A DNA stretch of 64,000 bases from Burkholderia ubonensis (GTDB taxonomy: Bacteria > Pseudomonadota > Gammaproteobacteria > Burkholderiales > Burkholderiaceae): the NCBI RefSeq assembly GCF_902833085.1, contig NZ_CADFEB010000003.1:496001-560000 (forward strand), in the 5' to 3' direction. Below the pieces are notes generated by a model, which had not been told where the DNA came from, made no database searches, and saw only the letters and a list, made by a program, of their open reading frames with translations. Both the position numbers and the translations under genes were made by a program. Position 1 is the stretch's first letter. Every line of letters starts with the position of its first letter. Positions 16,417 through 24,651 of this stretch are shown here, in pieces.

Positions 16417-17172
16417 ATGCCGAATACATCGAATCGCCGGACACCAAAGCGCTCGGCTCCGGAAGCACCCAGTCCCGTGGCCGCGGTCGCCGAAGAGCGC
16501 GAGCCGCGCGGCGCGCGCCGCAAGCGGGAGACCCGTGCCCGGCTGCTGGACGCCGCGCTGAGACTGATGGCGGAGAAGGGCATGGAAGGCGTCGCCATCA
16601 ACGAAATCACCGAGGCCGCCGACGTCGGCTTTGGCTCGTTCTACAACCACTTTGAATCGAAGGAGGCGATCTACGCCACCCTCGTGGAATCGGTATTCGA
16701 GGAGTTCGCGGATTCGCTCGATCGCCTGGCCAGCGGCTTGTCCGACCCGGCGGAAATCATTTCCGTCTCGGTGCGGCATACGCTGATGCGCGCGCGGCGC
16801 GAGCCGGTGTGGGGACGCTTCCTGATACGCGAGGGCTTTTCGGCGCGCGTCCTGACGTTTGGCCTGGGTCAACGCCTGCTGCGCGACATCGAGCGCGGCA
16901 TCGCCGAGAAACGCTTCGTGGTCGCCGACCCATTCATCGGCTTCCTTTCGGTTGGCGGGACGGTGCTGACCGCCATTGCCGCCGAGCTCAACTTCGTCGC
17001 TCCGGGCGCGCCGGCGGCCGGCGTTCTCAAGGAACTCGGCTTCAGCGGAGAGCATTTTCCGGAACGCACGGCGGCGACGCTGCTGCATACGCTGGGGCTC
17101 AAGCGCGGGGAAGCCGAGAAGATCGCAAGCCGGCCGCTGCCGGTCGTGGAAGCGGCCGAGACGGCACGGTGA
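16417..17172 (+). CDS. TetR-family regulator, probable repressor of the divergent catabolic operon
   Basis: A 251-residue TetR protein. The DNA-binding domain spans about residues 30-80, with the recognition segment INEITEAADVGFGSFYNHFESKEAIY. The ligand domain that follows has conserved segments such as LASGLSDPAEI and HTLMRARREP. It is closely similar to the TetR at 43462 along nearly its whole length. Start: ATG at 16417 with AAGGATCGGA upstream. It is transcribed away from the operon that starts at 16279 and its promoter overlaps the operon promoter, so autorepression and repression of the operon are likely. The inducer is probably the aromatic substrate or a CoA product (inference). Confidence 0.87.
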   Translation: MPNTSNRRTPKRSAPEAPSPVAAVAEEREPRGARRKRETRARLLDAALRLMAEKGMEGVAINEITEAADVGFGSFYNHFESKEAIYATLVESVFEEFADSLDRLASGLSDPAEIISVSVRHTLMRARREPVWGRFLIREGFSARVLTFGLGQRLLRDIERGIAEKRFVVADPFIGFLSVGGTVLTAIAAELNFVAPGAPAAGVLKELGFSGEHFPERTAATLLHTLGLKRGEAEKIASRPLPVVEAAETAR

Positions 17173-17368
17173 CGCAGCGGGGTGACGCAGGCGCCGGCCA
17201 GGCGACCCCGAGCGCTCGTGCGGTACCCGTCAGCTGACCGGGTCGATGAGCCAGGCGTGCGCCGTCCAGCCGTCGCCTGTCGAAGCCGGACAGCGCACGG
17301 TCGATGTGGGCGTCATTTGGGACGCAGTATTGCCAATGCGAGCTTGCCCATCGATTGCCCGACGCAAG

Positions 17369-18628
17369 TCATTGAACATCCGCCGCACGTGCCGGAACCG
17401 TTGTAGCGACCAAAGTCTCGTGGATGATTTTCGGCAGCCAGGCAAACGCAATCGTTACCAGCGTCACGCCGACGATGAGCATCGGAACCACCATGGGCCA
17501 CGCGCCCAGTTGATAGCGCGGATCGGTAAACACCGCCGCCGTCTGTCCCACGCTGAAAGCGAAGAACATCATGATGAAGCCGGACCAGGATACCGCGCGG
17601 CCTGCAAGGTGGGGCAGACCGCTGACCGCTCCTGCCTGCCCGCATGGCTGATGGATTCCGTGGCCGAGGCAATACACGCCATGCCCCACGAGCAGCGGCC
17701 AGATGCTTCCAGGAAGCAGCGCGCACCCCAATGCCTGAATCACCGCGCCGGAAAGGCTCAACGTTGCACCTTGTCGCACCGTTCGCAGCATGCTTTGACG
17801 TCGCAGCAGCAGGCGGCAGCCATACGTACTCAGGACATAGACGAGCGTGCCGCTCGCTGGTATCCAGCCATATCGCTGGGGCGACAGGCCGAGATGCCGG
17901 ATGTAGATTGCGGGAGAAAGCAATAGAAAGCAGAACATGCCGGTGTACGTCGAGGCGGCCAGCAGCGCCCATACCCTGAACGTGGCATTGCCGAATATTT
18001 CGCGCACGTCCCGGGTCGAGCTCCGGCTCGGCGCGATTCCGGAGAAACTTTCCTCGAAGCCGTACCAGCACATGACGAGCAGCCCGAACGCATACAGGCT
18101 CATCCCTGCGAGCACCCATCGCCATCCGGCCTGCTGCGTGACATACGCACCGAGAATCGGCGCGAGGAACGCCATCATCCCCATTCCCATGAAACCGCGC
18201 GCCATCACGTACGGACCATCGGCCGCCGAATACCGGTCGCGCACCGTCGCGCGTGCGCATACCAGTATCGCGGCCATTGCAAAGCCCTGCATTGCACGAG
18301 CGGCCACCAGCATTGCTGCGCTTGAAGCCAGCGCCGCTGCCAGCGCTGCCAGCGCATAGAGCGCAAGGCCGGTCAGCAAGACGGGACGGCGGCCGAATCG
18401 GTCGGAAAGACTGCCCATCGGCAATTGCCCGATACCGAATATCAATGCGAAAACCGTGAGGCTGACGCTGGCGGACCCCAGCGTTGCGGCGATTTCAGGC
18501 AGCGCCGGCAGGTAACTGTCGGTCGCCACCGGCTGGGCCGCCAGCAGAAGCGGCAACATGAGCGCGAAGTTCAGGCGAGCGGGGCGCGTGGTGTCCGGCA
18601 TGACGGTTTTCGACACGGTATCGGGCAT
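17369..18628 (-). CDS. MFS transporter, Bcr/CflA drug-efflux type
   Basis: A 419-residue major facilitator with about 12 membrane helices. The N-terminal half has ATDSYLPALPEIAATLG, typical of Bcr/CflA proteins, and the MFS signature GSLSDRFGRRPVLLTG. It would export a drug-like or amphipathic compound by proton antiport. The start is uncertain: ATG 18628 lies in a 7-bp tandem repeat that also carries ATGs at 18635 and 18642 in other frames, and an ATG at 18601 is a possible alternative. No clear ribosome site precedes any of them. It points toward the TetR gene at 16417 but shares no transcript with it. Confidence 0.85.
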   Translation of the reverse strand: MPDTVSKTVMPDTTRPARLNFALMLPLLLAAQPVATDSYLPALPEIAATLGSASVSLTVFALIFGIGQLPMGSLSDRFGRRPVLLTGLALYALAALAAALASSAAMLVAARAMQGFAMAAILVCARATVRDRYSAADGPYVMARGFMGMGMMAFLAPILGAYVTQQAGWRWVLAGMSLYAFGLLVMCWYGFEESFSGIAPSRSSTRDVREIFGNATFRVWALLAASTYTGMFCFLLLSPAIYIRHLGLSPQRYGWIPASGTLVYVLSTYGCRLLLRRQSMLRTVRQGATLSLSGAVIQALGCALLPGSIWPLLVGHGVYCLGHGIHQPCGQAGAVSGLPHLAGRAVSWSGFIMMFFAFSVGQTAAVFTDPRYQLGAWPMVVPMLIVGVTLVTIAFAWLPKIIHETLVATTVPARAADVQ

Positions 18629-18640
18629 CGGGCATCGGGC
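18620..18640. repeat. Heptanucleotide tandem repeat at a start codon
   Basis: Three perfect copies of ATCGGGC on the plus strand (GCCCGAT on the minus strand). Each copy boundary creates an ATG on the minus strand (18628, 18635, 18642), and these fall in three different frames. Because 7 is not a multiple of 3, slipped-strand copy changes would move the start codons relative to the MFS gene. Confidence 0.7.
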
Positions 18641-18751
18641 ATCGAGTAAGGGCAGCGGTAACGCAAGGTCGCTCGTCCGGTGAGAGCGGCAGCAGCGAGC
18701 TGAAAAGGCTGGGCGACGGGGCGCCGAACACGACGCCCCGTCGCGTGCTGG

Positions 18752-20179
18752 CTAGCTGCCGACGGATCCTGGCACGTGTTCGTGCGCGATGCGACTGCGC
18801 GACATCGCTTCGACGCGCAGTCGGTCGTATTCTGCGTTGTCGACCGGTTGAGCGTTCGCTCGCCCCAGGTCGTTCATATGGACACGATGTGTCTCGCGTG
18901 CGCTCAAGGCTGCGAGCGACGCAATCACGGTGATGCCGAACGCGATCGTCCCGACGATCAGCCAGACGTGGTGCCCGCCGGGCGGCGCGACCGCCGTGAA
19001 CAGCGCGGGCAGCATCGCCGTGGCCGCGGTACCGAGGTTCTGCGCGATTGCCATCGCCGAGACGCGCGTGCGGGTCGGGAAGAGTTCCGGGTAAAAGGCG
19101 GGAAATACGGCGTTGTAGCCCTGGTACACGACACCCCACATGAGCATCGACATCACGAATGCAAGCGGCACGTTCCGGATGCTGATCGCATACAGGTAGG
19201 CAAACGCGAGCAGCCCGGCGGCCAGCGAGCCGACGATGATCGGCGGCCTGCGGCCGACCCGGTCGGACAGGTTGCCGACGAACGGAATCACGATCATCGC
19301 AACGATATTGCCCACCACCGTGATCCAGAGATAGACATCTTTCGGGAATCCGATTCGATACGCCGGCTGGACCGCATAGGCTGCGCCGAAGATCGTGGCG
19401 ACGACCGGAATCACGTTCATCATCGACATGCAGGCAACGCGCGCCATGTCGGGAAAGTGATGCCTGAAAGCGTCGGCAACGGGCGAGCCGGCTTGCGGCC
19501 GATTGCGTACCGCTTCGTCGAAGGCCGGCGACTCGTCGACCTCGCGGCGAATGATCCAGCCCGCAACGATGACCAGCGCACTCAGCAGGAACGGAATGCG
19601 CCAGCCCCAGCTATCGAATTGCGCGGACGGCATGTAGTAGGCGAGCGGCAGGAACACGGCGGCGGCCAGTACTTGCCCGGCCTGCACGCCCTGTAGCGTG
19701 AAGCTGACGAAGTATCCGCGTCGGCCGAACGGCGCGTGCTCCAGGATCATCGAGCTCGCGCCGGTAATCTCGCCGGCCACGGCGAAACCTTGCAGCAGGC
19801 GAAGCGTCACCAGCAATGCAGGCGCGATCAGCCCGGCTTGCTGATAGGTCGGCAGCAGGCCGACTCCGACGGTCGAGAATCCCATCAGGAACATGCAGAA
19901 AAGCAGGACGGTTTTCCGTCCGCGCGTGTCGCCGAGATGACCCAGCACGAACGCGCCGATCGGGCGGGACACATAGCCGACGCCGTAAGTGGCCAGCGAC
20001 GCGATGATGGCAGTCGTCGGGCTGCCGTGCGGAAAGAATATCTGCGGGAAGATCAGCGCCGATGCCGTGGCGTAGATGAAGAAATCGTAGTATTCGAGCA
20101 CCGAGCCGATCCAGCCGCTGACGGCGGCTTTTCTCGACTGGTGCCCGCCCCGGGGCTCGTCTCGCAAGGTCGTGGTCAT
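18752..20179 (-). CDS. MHS-family MFS metabolite:H+ symporter (ShiA-like)
   Basis: A 475-residue transporter of the metabolite:H+ symporter family. VSGWIGSVLEYYDFFIYATAS is the classic MHS N-terminus. It is followed by RPIGAFVLGHLGDTRGRKTVL, the loop 2-3 signature, and by GNLSDRVGRRPPI in the second half. Relatives import shikimate (ShiA), citrate, alpha-ketoglutarate or proline. Because AroQ and AroE homologues follow directly upstream on the same strand, import of shikimate, quinate or a related cyclic acid is the best guess. The hydrophilic C-terminal tail of about 45 residues is normal for the family. Confidence 0.85.
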   Translation of the reverse strand: MTTTLRDEPRGGHQSRKAAVSGWIGSVLEYYDFFIYATASALIFPQIFFPHGSPTTAIIASLATYGVGYVSRPIGAFVLGHLGDTRGRKTVLLFCMFLMGFSTVGVGLLPTYQQAGLIAPALLVTLRLLQGFAVAGEITGASSMILEHAPFGRRGYFVSFTLQGVQAGQVLAAAVFLPLAYYMPSAQFDSWGWRIPFLLSALVIVAGWIIRREVDESPAFDEAVRNRPQAGSPVADAFRHHFPDMARVACMSMMNVIPVVATIFGAAYAVQPAYRIGFPKDVYLWITVVGNIVAMIVIPFVGNLSDRVGRRPPIIVGSLAAGLLAFAYLYAISIRNVPLAFVMSMLMWGVVYQGYNAVFPAFYPELFPTRTRVSAMAIAQNLGTAATAMLPALFTAVAPPGGHHVWLIVGTIAFGITVIASLAALSARETHRVHMNDLGRANAQPVDNAEYDRLRVEAMSRSRIAHEHVPGSVGS

Positions 20180-20236
20180 CGTCGTCTCCAGATATTGATA
20201 TGCGTGCCGGGCAAGGCGGGTGATGCGGGAATCGGC

Positions 20237-20680
20237 CTAATCCTCTCCGAGCGCCGAGACTGCGGCCCTCAGCGCCAGCAGATAGCTTTGAACACCGAAG
20301 CCGCAAATTTGCCCGCTGACGATCTCGGCCAGGACGGAGTGATGCCGGAACGGCTCGCGTGCATGAATGTTGGACATGTGCAGTTCGACGATCGGGCACG
20401 TGAGGATGGCAAGGGCATCGCGAATGCCGTAGCTGTAATGCGTCCATGCCCCCGCGTTGATCAGCACCGCATCCTGGCGTTCCTCGAAAGCGCGATGAAT
20501 GCGCTCGCACATCGCTCCCTCGCTGTTCGTCTGGAACGACTCCACCTGTACACCCAGTTCCGTCGCGAGCCCTTGCAGCCGCGCATCGATCTGCGCGAGC
20601 GTGATCGTCCCATACTGTGCCGGATTGCGCTTGCCGAACATGTTGTGATTGATGCCGTGCAGCATCAGGATCTTCTTCAT
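20237..20680 (-). CDS. aroQ: Type II 3-dehydroquinate dehydratase (AroQ-like, divergent)
   Basis: A 147-residue protein, the family length. It keeps the catalytic Arg and Tyr in FGKRNPAQYG and the motif ELHMSNIHAREPFRHHS. Two signatures are altered: the canonical NGPNLNLLG is HGINHNMFG, and INPGAYTH is INAGAWTH. The fold and activity are likely, but the substrate may be shifted or the enzyme catabolic rather than biosynthetic. ATG 20680 follows GGAGATCCGC; the upstream ATG at 20692 overlaps that site. It interconverts 3-dehydroquinate and 3-dehydroshikimate in the cytoplasm. The neighbouring AroE and MHS transporter support a quinate/shikimate use. Confidence 0.8.
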   Translation of the reverse strand: MKKILMLHGINHNMFGKRNPAQYGTITLAQIDARLQGLATELGVQVESFQTNSEGAMCERIHRAFEERQDAVLINAGAWTHYSYGIRDALAILTCPIVELHMSNIHAREPFRHHSVLAEIVSGQICGFGVQSYLLALRAAVSALGED

Positions 20681-20699
20681 GCGGATCTCCATTGTGTGT

Positions 20700-21536
20700 T
20701 CAATCGAACGGCACGGCCAGCCGATCGATCACCGAACTGGTCTTGGGGCGTACGCCGCGCCACCACGCGAACGCTTCGGCCGCCTGCTCGACCAGCATGC
20801 CGACGCCATCCGCGATCCCGTGCACCCCGGCATTTTTCGCGAGCCGGAGAAACGGCGTCAGACGCTTGCCGTATGCAAGTTCGTAGGCCGTGCCGGCCGG
20901 ACTGAACACGCTCGGCGGGACAGGCGGCAGGTCGCCGGTCAGGCTGGCCGACGTCGCATTGACGACCAGGTCGAAACGCCCCATCCGCGCGAGGTCTGCG
21001 TAGCCGCTGGCAACGAGCGAACCGCGTCCGGCAACCTGCGCGGCGAGTGCGCGCGCCTTGTCGACGTCGCGATTCGCGATGACCAGTTCGGCCGGCGCGG
21101 CTTCGAGGAACGGCAAGAGCGCGCCGCGTGCCGCGCCGCCTGCACCGAGCACCAGGACACGCTTGCCGGCCATCGGAAGATTGAGGTTCGCTTCGATATC
21201 GCGAACCAGTCCGATGCCGTCGAAGTTGTCGGCCAGGATGCGGCCGCCGTCGAACTTGAGCGCGTTGGCCGCGCCCGCGAGCTTCGCACGCTCGCTGCGT
21301 TCGTCCGACATCGCGAACGCGTCGAGCTTGAACGGCGCGGTGACGTTGATGCCTTTGCCGCCGCCCTCGAAAAACGCGCGAACCACGGCAGCGAAAGCGC
21401 CTGCCGGCTCGACGGGCCCCTCGATCGCCGTATAGCTGATGTCCTGCCGCGTTTCTTGCGCGAAGAGACCGTGAATCAGTGGGGATTTCGTGTGTCCGAT
21501 CGGATTGCCGATCACCGCGTATTGGTCGGTCATCAT
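20700..21536 (-). CDS. aroE: Shikimate/quinate dehydrogenase (AroE-like)
   Basis: A 278-residue AroE-family protein. The substrate domain has IGNPIGHTKSPLIH, the catalytic Lys in GINVTAPFKLDAF, and Asp in DNFDGIGLVRD. The NADP domain begins with VLVLGAGGAARGALLPFL. The nucleotide-binding turn reads IANRDVDKA, so cofactor preference is open. It overlaps the CoA-transferase stop by 4 bp (ATGA). In this non-biosynthetic setting it probably works in the oxidative direction on shikimate or quinate imported by the MHS carrier, as a second copy beside the housekeeping enzyme (inference). Confidence 0.87.
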   Translation of the reverse strand: MMTDQYAVIGNPIGHTKSPLIHGLFAQETRQDISYTAIEGPVEPAGAFAAVVRAFFEGGGKGINVTAPFKLDAFAMSDERSERAKLAGAANALKFDGGRILADNFDGIGLVRDIEANLNLPMAGKRVLVLGAGGAARGALLPFLEAAPAELVIANRDVDKARALAAQVAGRGSLVASGYADLARMGRFDLVVNATSASLTGDLPPVPPSVFSPAGTAYELAYGKRLTPFLRLAKNAGVHGIADGVGMLVEQAAEAFAWWRGVRPKTSSVIDRLAVPFD

Positions 21537-22753
21537 TGGCTCGCTTTTGAATAGAGGACGCCGTCGGCCTGCATCGCGTCGATTTCGGCCGAATCGAACC
21601 CGAGGGAACGCGCGATTTCCGCGTTGTGCTGCCCGAGATCGGGCGCGACGTCGCGAATCGTCGTATCGCAATCGGAAAACCGGAACGGCAGGTTGGGCAG
21701 GCGCAGCGTCCCGTAGCGCGGATGCTGTTGCTCGACGACCATGCCTCTGGCCTGGATCTGCGGATCGTTCAATACCTCGTCGATGCGCTGCACCTTCGCG
21801 CAGGGAACGTCGATGCCGTCCAGCAGATCCAGTACCGACGCGACGGAACGCGCGGCCACCCACGGCTCGACCACCGACAGAATCTCCGCACGGTGCGCGT
21901 TGCGGCCGCTGCTGTCGTGAAACCGTGTGTCGGCGCCGAAATCCGCCGGGCCGCCGTGCGTCGCGATCAGCTCGGCAAAGCGCTTCCACGCGTCGTCGAC
22001 TTGCGCGGCGATCACGAGATCGCCGTCCGCGGCACGGAACACGCCATAGAGCGTCGAGGTCGGCATGTCGTGCCCGGTCTGCTCGGGCAGCACGCCCTGC
22101 AGCGTATAGCACTGCACCGCGTATTCGTGCATCGACACGAGCGTGTCGTACAGCGCCATGTCGACGTGCTGACCGCGGCCGCTCTTCACGCGCCCCAGCA
22201 GCGCGGCGTTGATGGCCGCGACCGCATGAATGCCGGTGTACATGTCGCCGAGCGAGATGCGCAGCAGCGGCGGCCGCTCGCCCGGCGTGCCCACCATCTG
22301 CATGATTCCGCTCTTGGCTTCCGCGATCAGCCCGAAGCCCGCGCGATGCGCATCGGGACCGGTATGCCCGTACGCCGAAATCGAACAGTAGACGAGGCCC
22401 GGATTGCGCGCCGACAATTCGGCATAGCCGAGCCCGAGCTTGTCCAGCGCGCCCGGCCGATAGTTCTCGATGAACACGTCGGCCGAGTCGCACAGCCGCT
22501 GCATGAACGCCTTGCCGCGCGCGTCCTTCATGTTGACGCTCACGCCGCGCTTGCCCATGTTGAGCTGCAGGAAGTAGCCGCTCTGCTGGTCGTCGAGCAC
22601 GGTCGCGTGCTGGCGTCCGGCGTCGCCCGATCCGGGACGCTCGACCTTGATGACTTCGGCGCCGAGCGCCGCGAGACAGCGCCCGACATACGGACCGGCA
22701 AGGAAGTGGCTGTAGTCGACGACGCGAATGCCTTCGAGTGGGCGAGCCTGCAT
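21533..22753 (-). CDS. Class III CoA-transferase (CaiB/BaiF family)
   Basis: A 406-residue family III CoA-transferase. The N-terminus LEGIRVVDYSHFLAGPYVGR, the NYRPGALDKLG segment and the catalytic Asp in RISLGDMYTGIHA are all typical. It moves CoA between an acyl-CoA donor and a carboxylic acid through an aspartyl-anhydride intermediate. The start at 22753 overlaps the MaoC stop by one base (TGATG) and the stop overlaps aroE, so the operon is tightly coupled. Its acceptor should be the carboxylic acid that is then hydrated by the MaoC-like neighbour. Confidence 0.9.
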   Translation of the reverse strand: MQARPLEGIRVVDYSHFLAGPYVGRCLAALGAEVIKVERPGSGDAGRQHATVLDDQQSGYFLQLNMGKRGVSVNMKDARGKAFMQRLCDSADVFIENYRPGALDKLGLGYAELSARNPGLVYCSISAYGHTGPDAHRAGFGLIAEAKSGIMQMVGTPGERPPLLRISLGDMYTGIHAVAAINAALLGRVKSGRGQHVDMALYDTLVSMHEYAVQCYTLQGVLPEQTGHDMPTSTLYGVFRAADGDLVIAAQVDDAWKRFAELIATHGGPADFGADTRFHDSSGRNAHRAEILSVVEPWVAARSVASVLDLLDGIDVPCAKVQRIDEVLNDPQIQARGMVVEQQHPRYGTLRLPNLPFRFSDCDTTIRDVAPDLGQHNAEIARSLGFDSAEIDAMQADGVLYSKASQ

Positions 22754-23211
22754 CACAGTGCCTCCGGGCGGCGCGGCACCATCAGGCGATGCTCGCCGCG
22801 TTGAACGACCTGACCGTCCTGATTGATCAGCTCCGACGGCAGCACGACGATGCCCCAGTCCGGGCGGCTCTTGCTGGCCCGCATCGAGCCGACGCGGAAC
22901 TTCACGTGCAGCACGTCGCCGACCTTGATCGGCAGCAGAAAATCCCAGCTCCAGCCGAGCGACATGCCCGGCAGAAAGCGATAGTCGCTCTGCGTTTTCA
23001 GGCCGTCGGCGATGGACAAGCCGAACAGCCCGTGCGCGACGAGGCACCCGAAATGGCTCGCGTTCGCGTATTCCTCGTCCACGTGGACGGGCGTATGGTC
23101 GCCGGTGAGGTCGGCGTACGCGAGAATGCGCTCCTTGGTCACGATGTAGCTCGGACTCGTGCACACGTCACCCTCGCGGGCGTCGTCCCAGTATTTTTCG
23201 ACGATCGTCAT
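22753..23211 (-). CDS. MaoC-like hot-dog (R)-hydratase
   Basis: A 152-residue hot-dog fold protein. The hydratase motif is visible as AYADLTGDHTPVHVDEEYA, with catalytic Asp and His, followed by VAHGLFGLSIADGL. Members hydrate enoyl-CoA or mesaconyl-CoA esters. Its position, directly before the CoA-transferase, suggests that the product of the transferase is hydrated, as in C5 dicarboxylate (mesaconate, itaconate) pathways. It follows the VOC gene by 2 bp. The MaoC family is broad, so the substrate is not fixed. Confidence 0.85.
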   Translation of the reverse strand: MTIVEKYWDDAREGDVCTSPSYIVTKERILAYADLTGDHTPVHVDEEYANASHFGCLVAHGLFGLSIADGLKTQSDYRFLPGMSLGWSWDFLLPIKVGDVLHVKFRVGSMRASKSRPDWGIVVLPSELINQDGQVVQRGEHRLMVPRRPEAL

Positions 23212-23213
23212 GG

Positions 23214-23606
23214 TCACGCCTCCGCGCGCGGGTTGATTGCCAGCGCCTGCGCGACGCAGGAAGCCGGTCTGGCCTGGATCAGTTCGACGGCGAGCCCGTC
23301 GGGCAGGCGAAGCCAGTTGCGCCCTTGCGGCATCTCCGTCACGCCGAATCGTTGGGCCGCGGCCAGCGCGGCCTCCAGGTCTTCGCACATCACGCCGAGA
23401 TGCGCGAGCCGGCCTTCCGGGCCTTCGTATTCCGGCGCGTGGATGAACTGCAGGCCGCCGAGCGTCCAGTACTGCCGCGGCGCGTCGAGCGTGCCGTCCA
23501 CTTCGCGCAGCGTCATGCCGAGCACGTCCTCGAAGAAACGGATGTGCCAGCGGATGTCCTTCACCCAGATCGCAACATGTTCGAGATAGGCTTTCGGGGC
23601 ATTCAT
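23214..23606 (-). CDS. VOC/glyoxalase-family protein
   Basis: A 130-residue single VOC module with two babbab repeats. EHVAIWVKDIRWHIRFFEDVLGM opens the first half, and AHLGVMCEDLEAALAAA opens the second. His in LEHVAI, His in RLAHLGV and Glu in LAVELIQ are candidate metal ligands. It could be an epimerase, a small dioxygenase or a glyoxalase. In a cluster with CoA-transferase and MaoC hydratase, an acyl-CoA epimerase role is possible. The start overlaps the stop of the ApbA-like gene by 4 bp. Confidence 0.75.
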   Translation of the reverse strand: MNAPKAYLEHVAIWVKDIRWHIRFFEDVLGMTLREVDGTLDAPRQYWTLGGLQFIHAPEYEGPEGRLAHLGVMCEDLEAALAAAQRFGVTEMPQGRNWLRLPDGLAVELIQARPASCVAQALAINPRAEA

Positions 23607-24553
23607 GCGGCGGCCTCCTGCCGTTGGCGGTCGGCCATCGCGCGTTCCAGCCCCTTGATGCAGGCGACGAGCGTTGCATTCACCGGGGTCGGCACGCCGT
23701 AGCGCTGCCCCCAGCGCACGACCGAACCGTTGATGAAGTCGATTTCGGTGATCGAGCCCTTCTCCAGGCTTTGCAGCATCGACGTCTTGAAGGTCGCGGG
23801 CAGCCCCTCGGCGGCGAGCGTCCATGCCTGTTCGGGATCGGTCATCGACAGCTTCACGCCCGCCGCCTGCGCCGCCGCGATCGCCTCGGCCACGGCCGCG
23901 AGCGACGTCGCCTTCAGAAGCGGCTCCTCGTAAAGCTGCCCGTAGGTGAGGCCGGTAAGACCCGTCAGCGCGCCGGTCGCGACATTCACCAGCAGCTTGT
24001 CCCACATCGTGCCGACGATGTTGTCGCTGATCGTCGTGGCGAGGCCGGCGGTATTGAATGCGGCGGCGATCGCCTGGATACGCGGTGTGATGCGGCCGTC
24101 GAGTTCGCCGATATAGGTGGTCTTGCCGATCACGCCGGATTCGATATGACCCGCGCCGCGCAGCACGCCGCCGACGTAGGTTTTGCCGGCGAGCACGCGC
24201 TCGCGGCCGACGACGTCGATCAGGATGTCCTCGTGTCCGAGGCCGTTCTGCAGCGACAGCACGGCGGTATCCGGCCCCACCAGCGATTGGGCGCCGCGGA
24301 TGGCCGCATCGGTGTGGAACGACTTGACCAGCACCACCACCAGGTCGGCCACGCCGACGTCGGCGGCCCGAGTCGTCGCGTGAACGCGTACGTGGCGGGT
24401 GCCGCCGGCGTCGTCGACGCGCAGGCCGTCGCGGCTCATCGCATCGACGTGCGCGGGCGAGCGGTCGATCAGCCAGGTCTCATGGCCGCCTTGGGTGAGG
24501 GTGGCGCCGATCGCACAGCCCAGCGCGCCAGCTCCCAGAATCGCGATTTTCAA
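23603..24553 (-). CDS. 2-Dehydropantoate 2-reductase family oxidoreductase (ApbA/PanE)
   Basis: A 316-residue ketopantoate-reductase-fold protein. It opens with KIAILGAGALGCAIG, the NADPH site, and contains VLVKSFHTDAA, LQNGLGHED and the catalytic Lys in WDKLLVNVATGALTGLTG. The start codon is TTG at 24553, preceded by AAGGAGACACCA, and it fits homologue N-termini; the ATG at 24580 would add nine unmatched residues. As first gene of the operon controlled by the divergent LysR regulator, it is more likely a catabolic 2-oxoacid reductase than the pantothenate enzyme. Confidence 0.85.
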   Translation of the reverse strand: MKIAILGAGALGCAIGATLTQGGHETWLIDRSPAHVDAMSRDGLRVDDAGGTRHVRVHATTRAADVGVADLVVVLVKSFHTDAAIRGAQSLVGPDTAVLSLQNGLGHEDILIDVVGRERVLAGKTYVGGVLRGAGHIESGVIGKTTYIGELDGRITPRIQAIAAAFNTAGLATTISDNIVGTMWDKLLVNVATGALTGLTGLTYGQLYEEPLLKATSLAAVAEAIAAAQAAGVKLSMTDPEQAWTLAAEGLPATFKTSMLQSLEKGSITEIDFINGSVVRWGQRYGVPTPVNATLVACIKGLERAMADRQRQEAAA

Positions 24554-24620
24554 TGGTGTCTCCTTGACGTATGGCCTCACGATAGAAGTCGCCGCTCATG
24601 CCGACAATGCAATGGATACA

Positions 24621-24651
24621 ATGGCATCATTGCTATGGACAATAATGCCAT
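24621..24651. promoter_or_regulatory. Probable LysR binding region at a divergent start
   Basis: Inverted repeat ATGGCAT (24621-24627) and ATGCCAT (24645-24651), enclosing a T-N11-A type box, ATTG (24629-24632)-N7-CAAT (24640-24643). The right arm runs into the first codons of the LysR gene at 24635, so bound protein would also hinder its own expression. Confidence 0.5.

Noticed and set aside
23624-24634. N-terminal extension of the LysR frame
   Set aside because: The 337 extra codons are antisense to the ApbA-like gene; the real start is ATG 24635.
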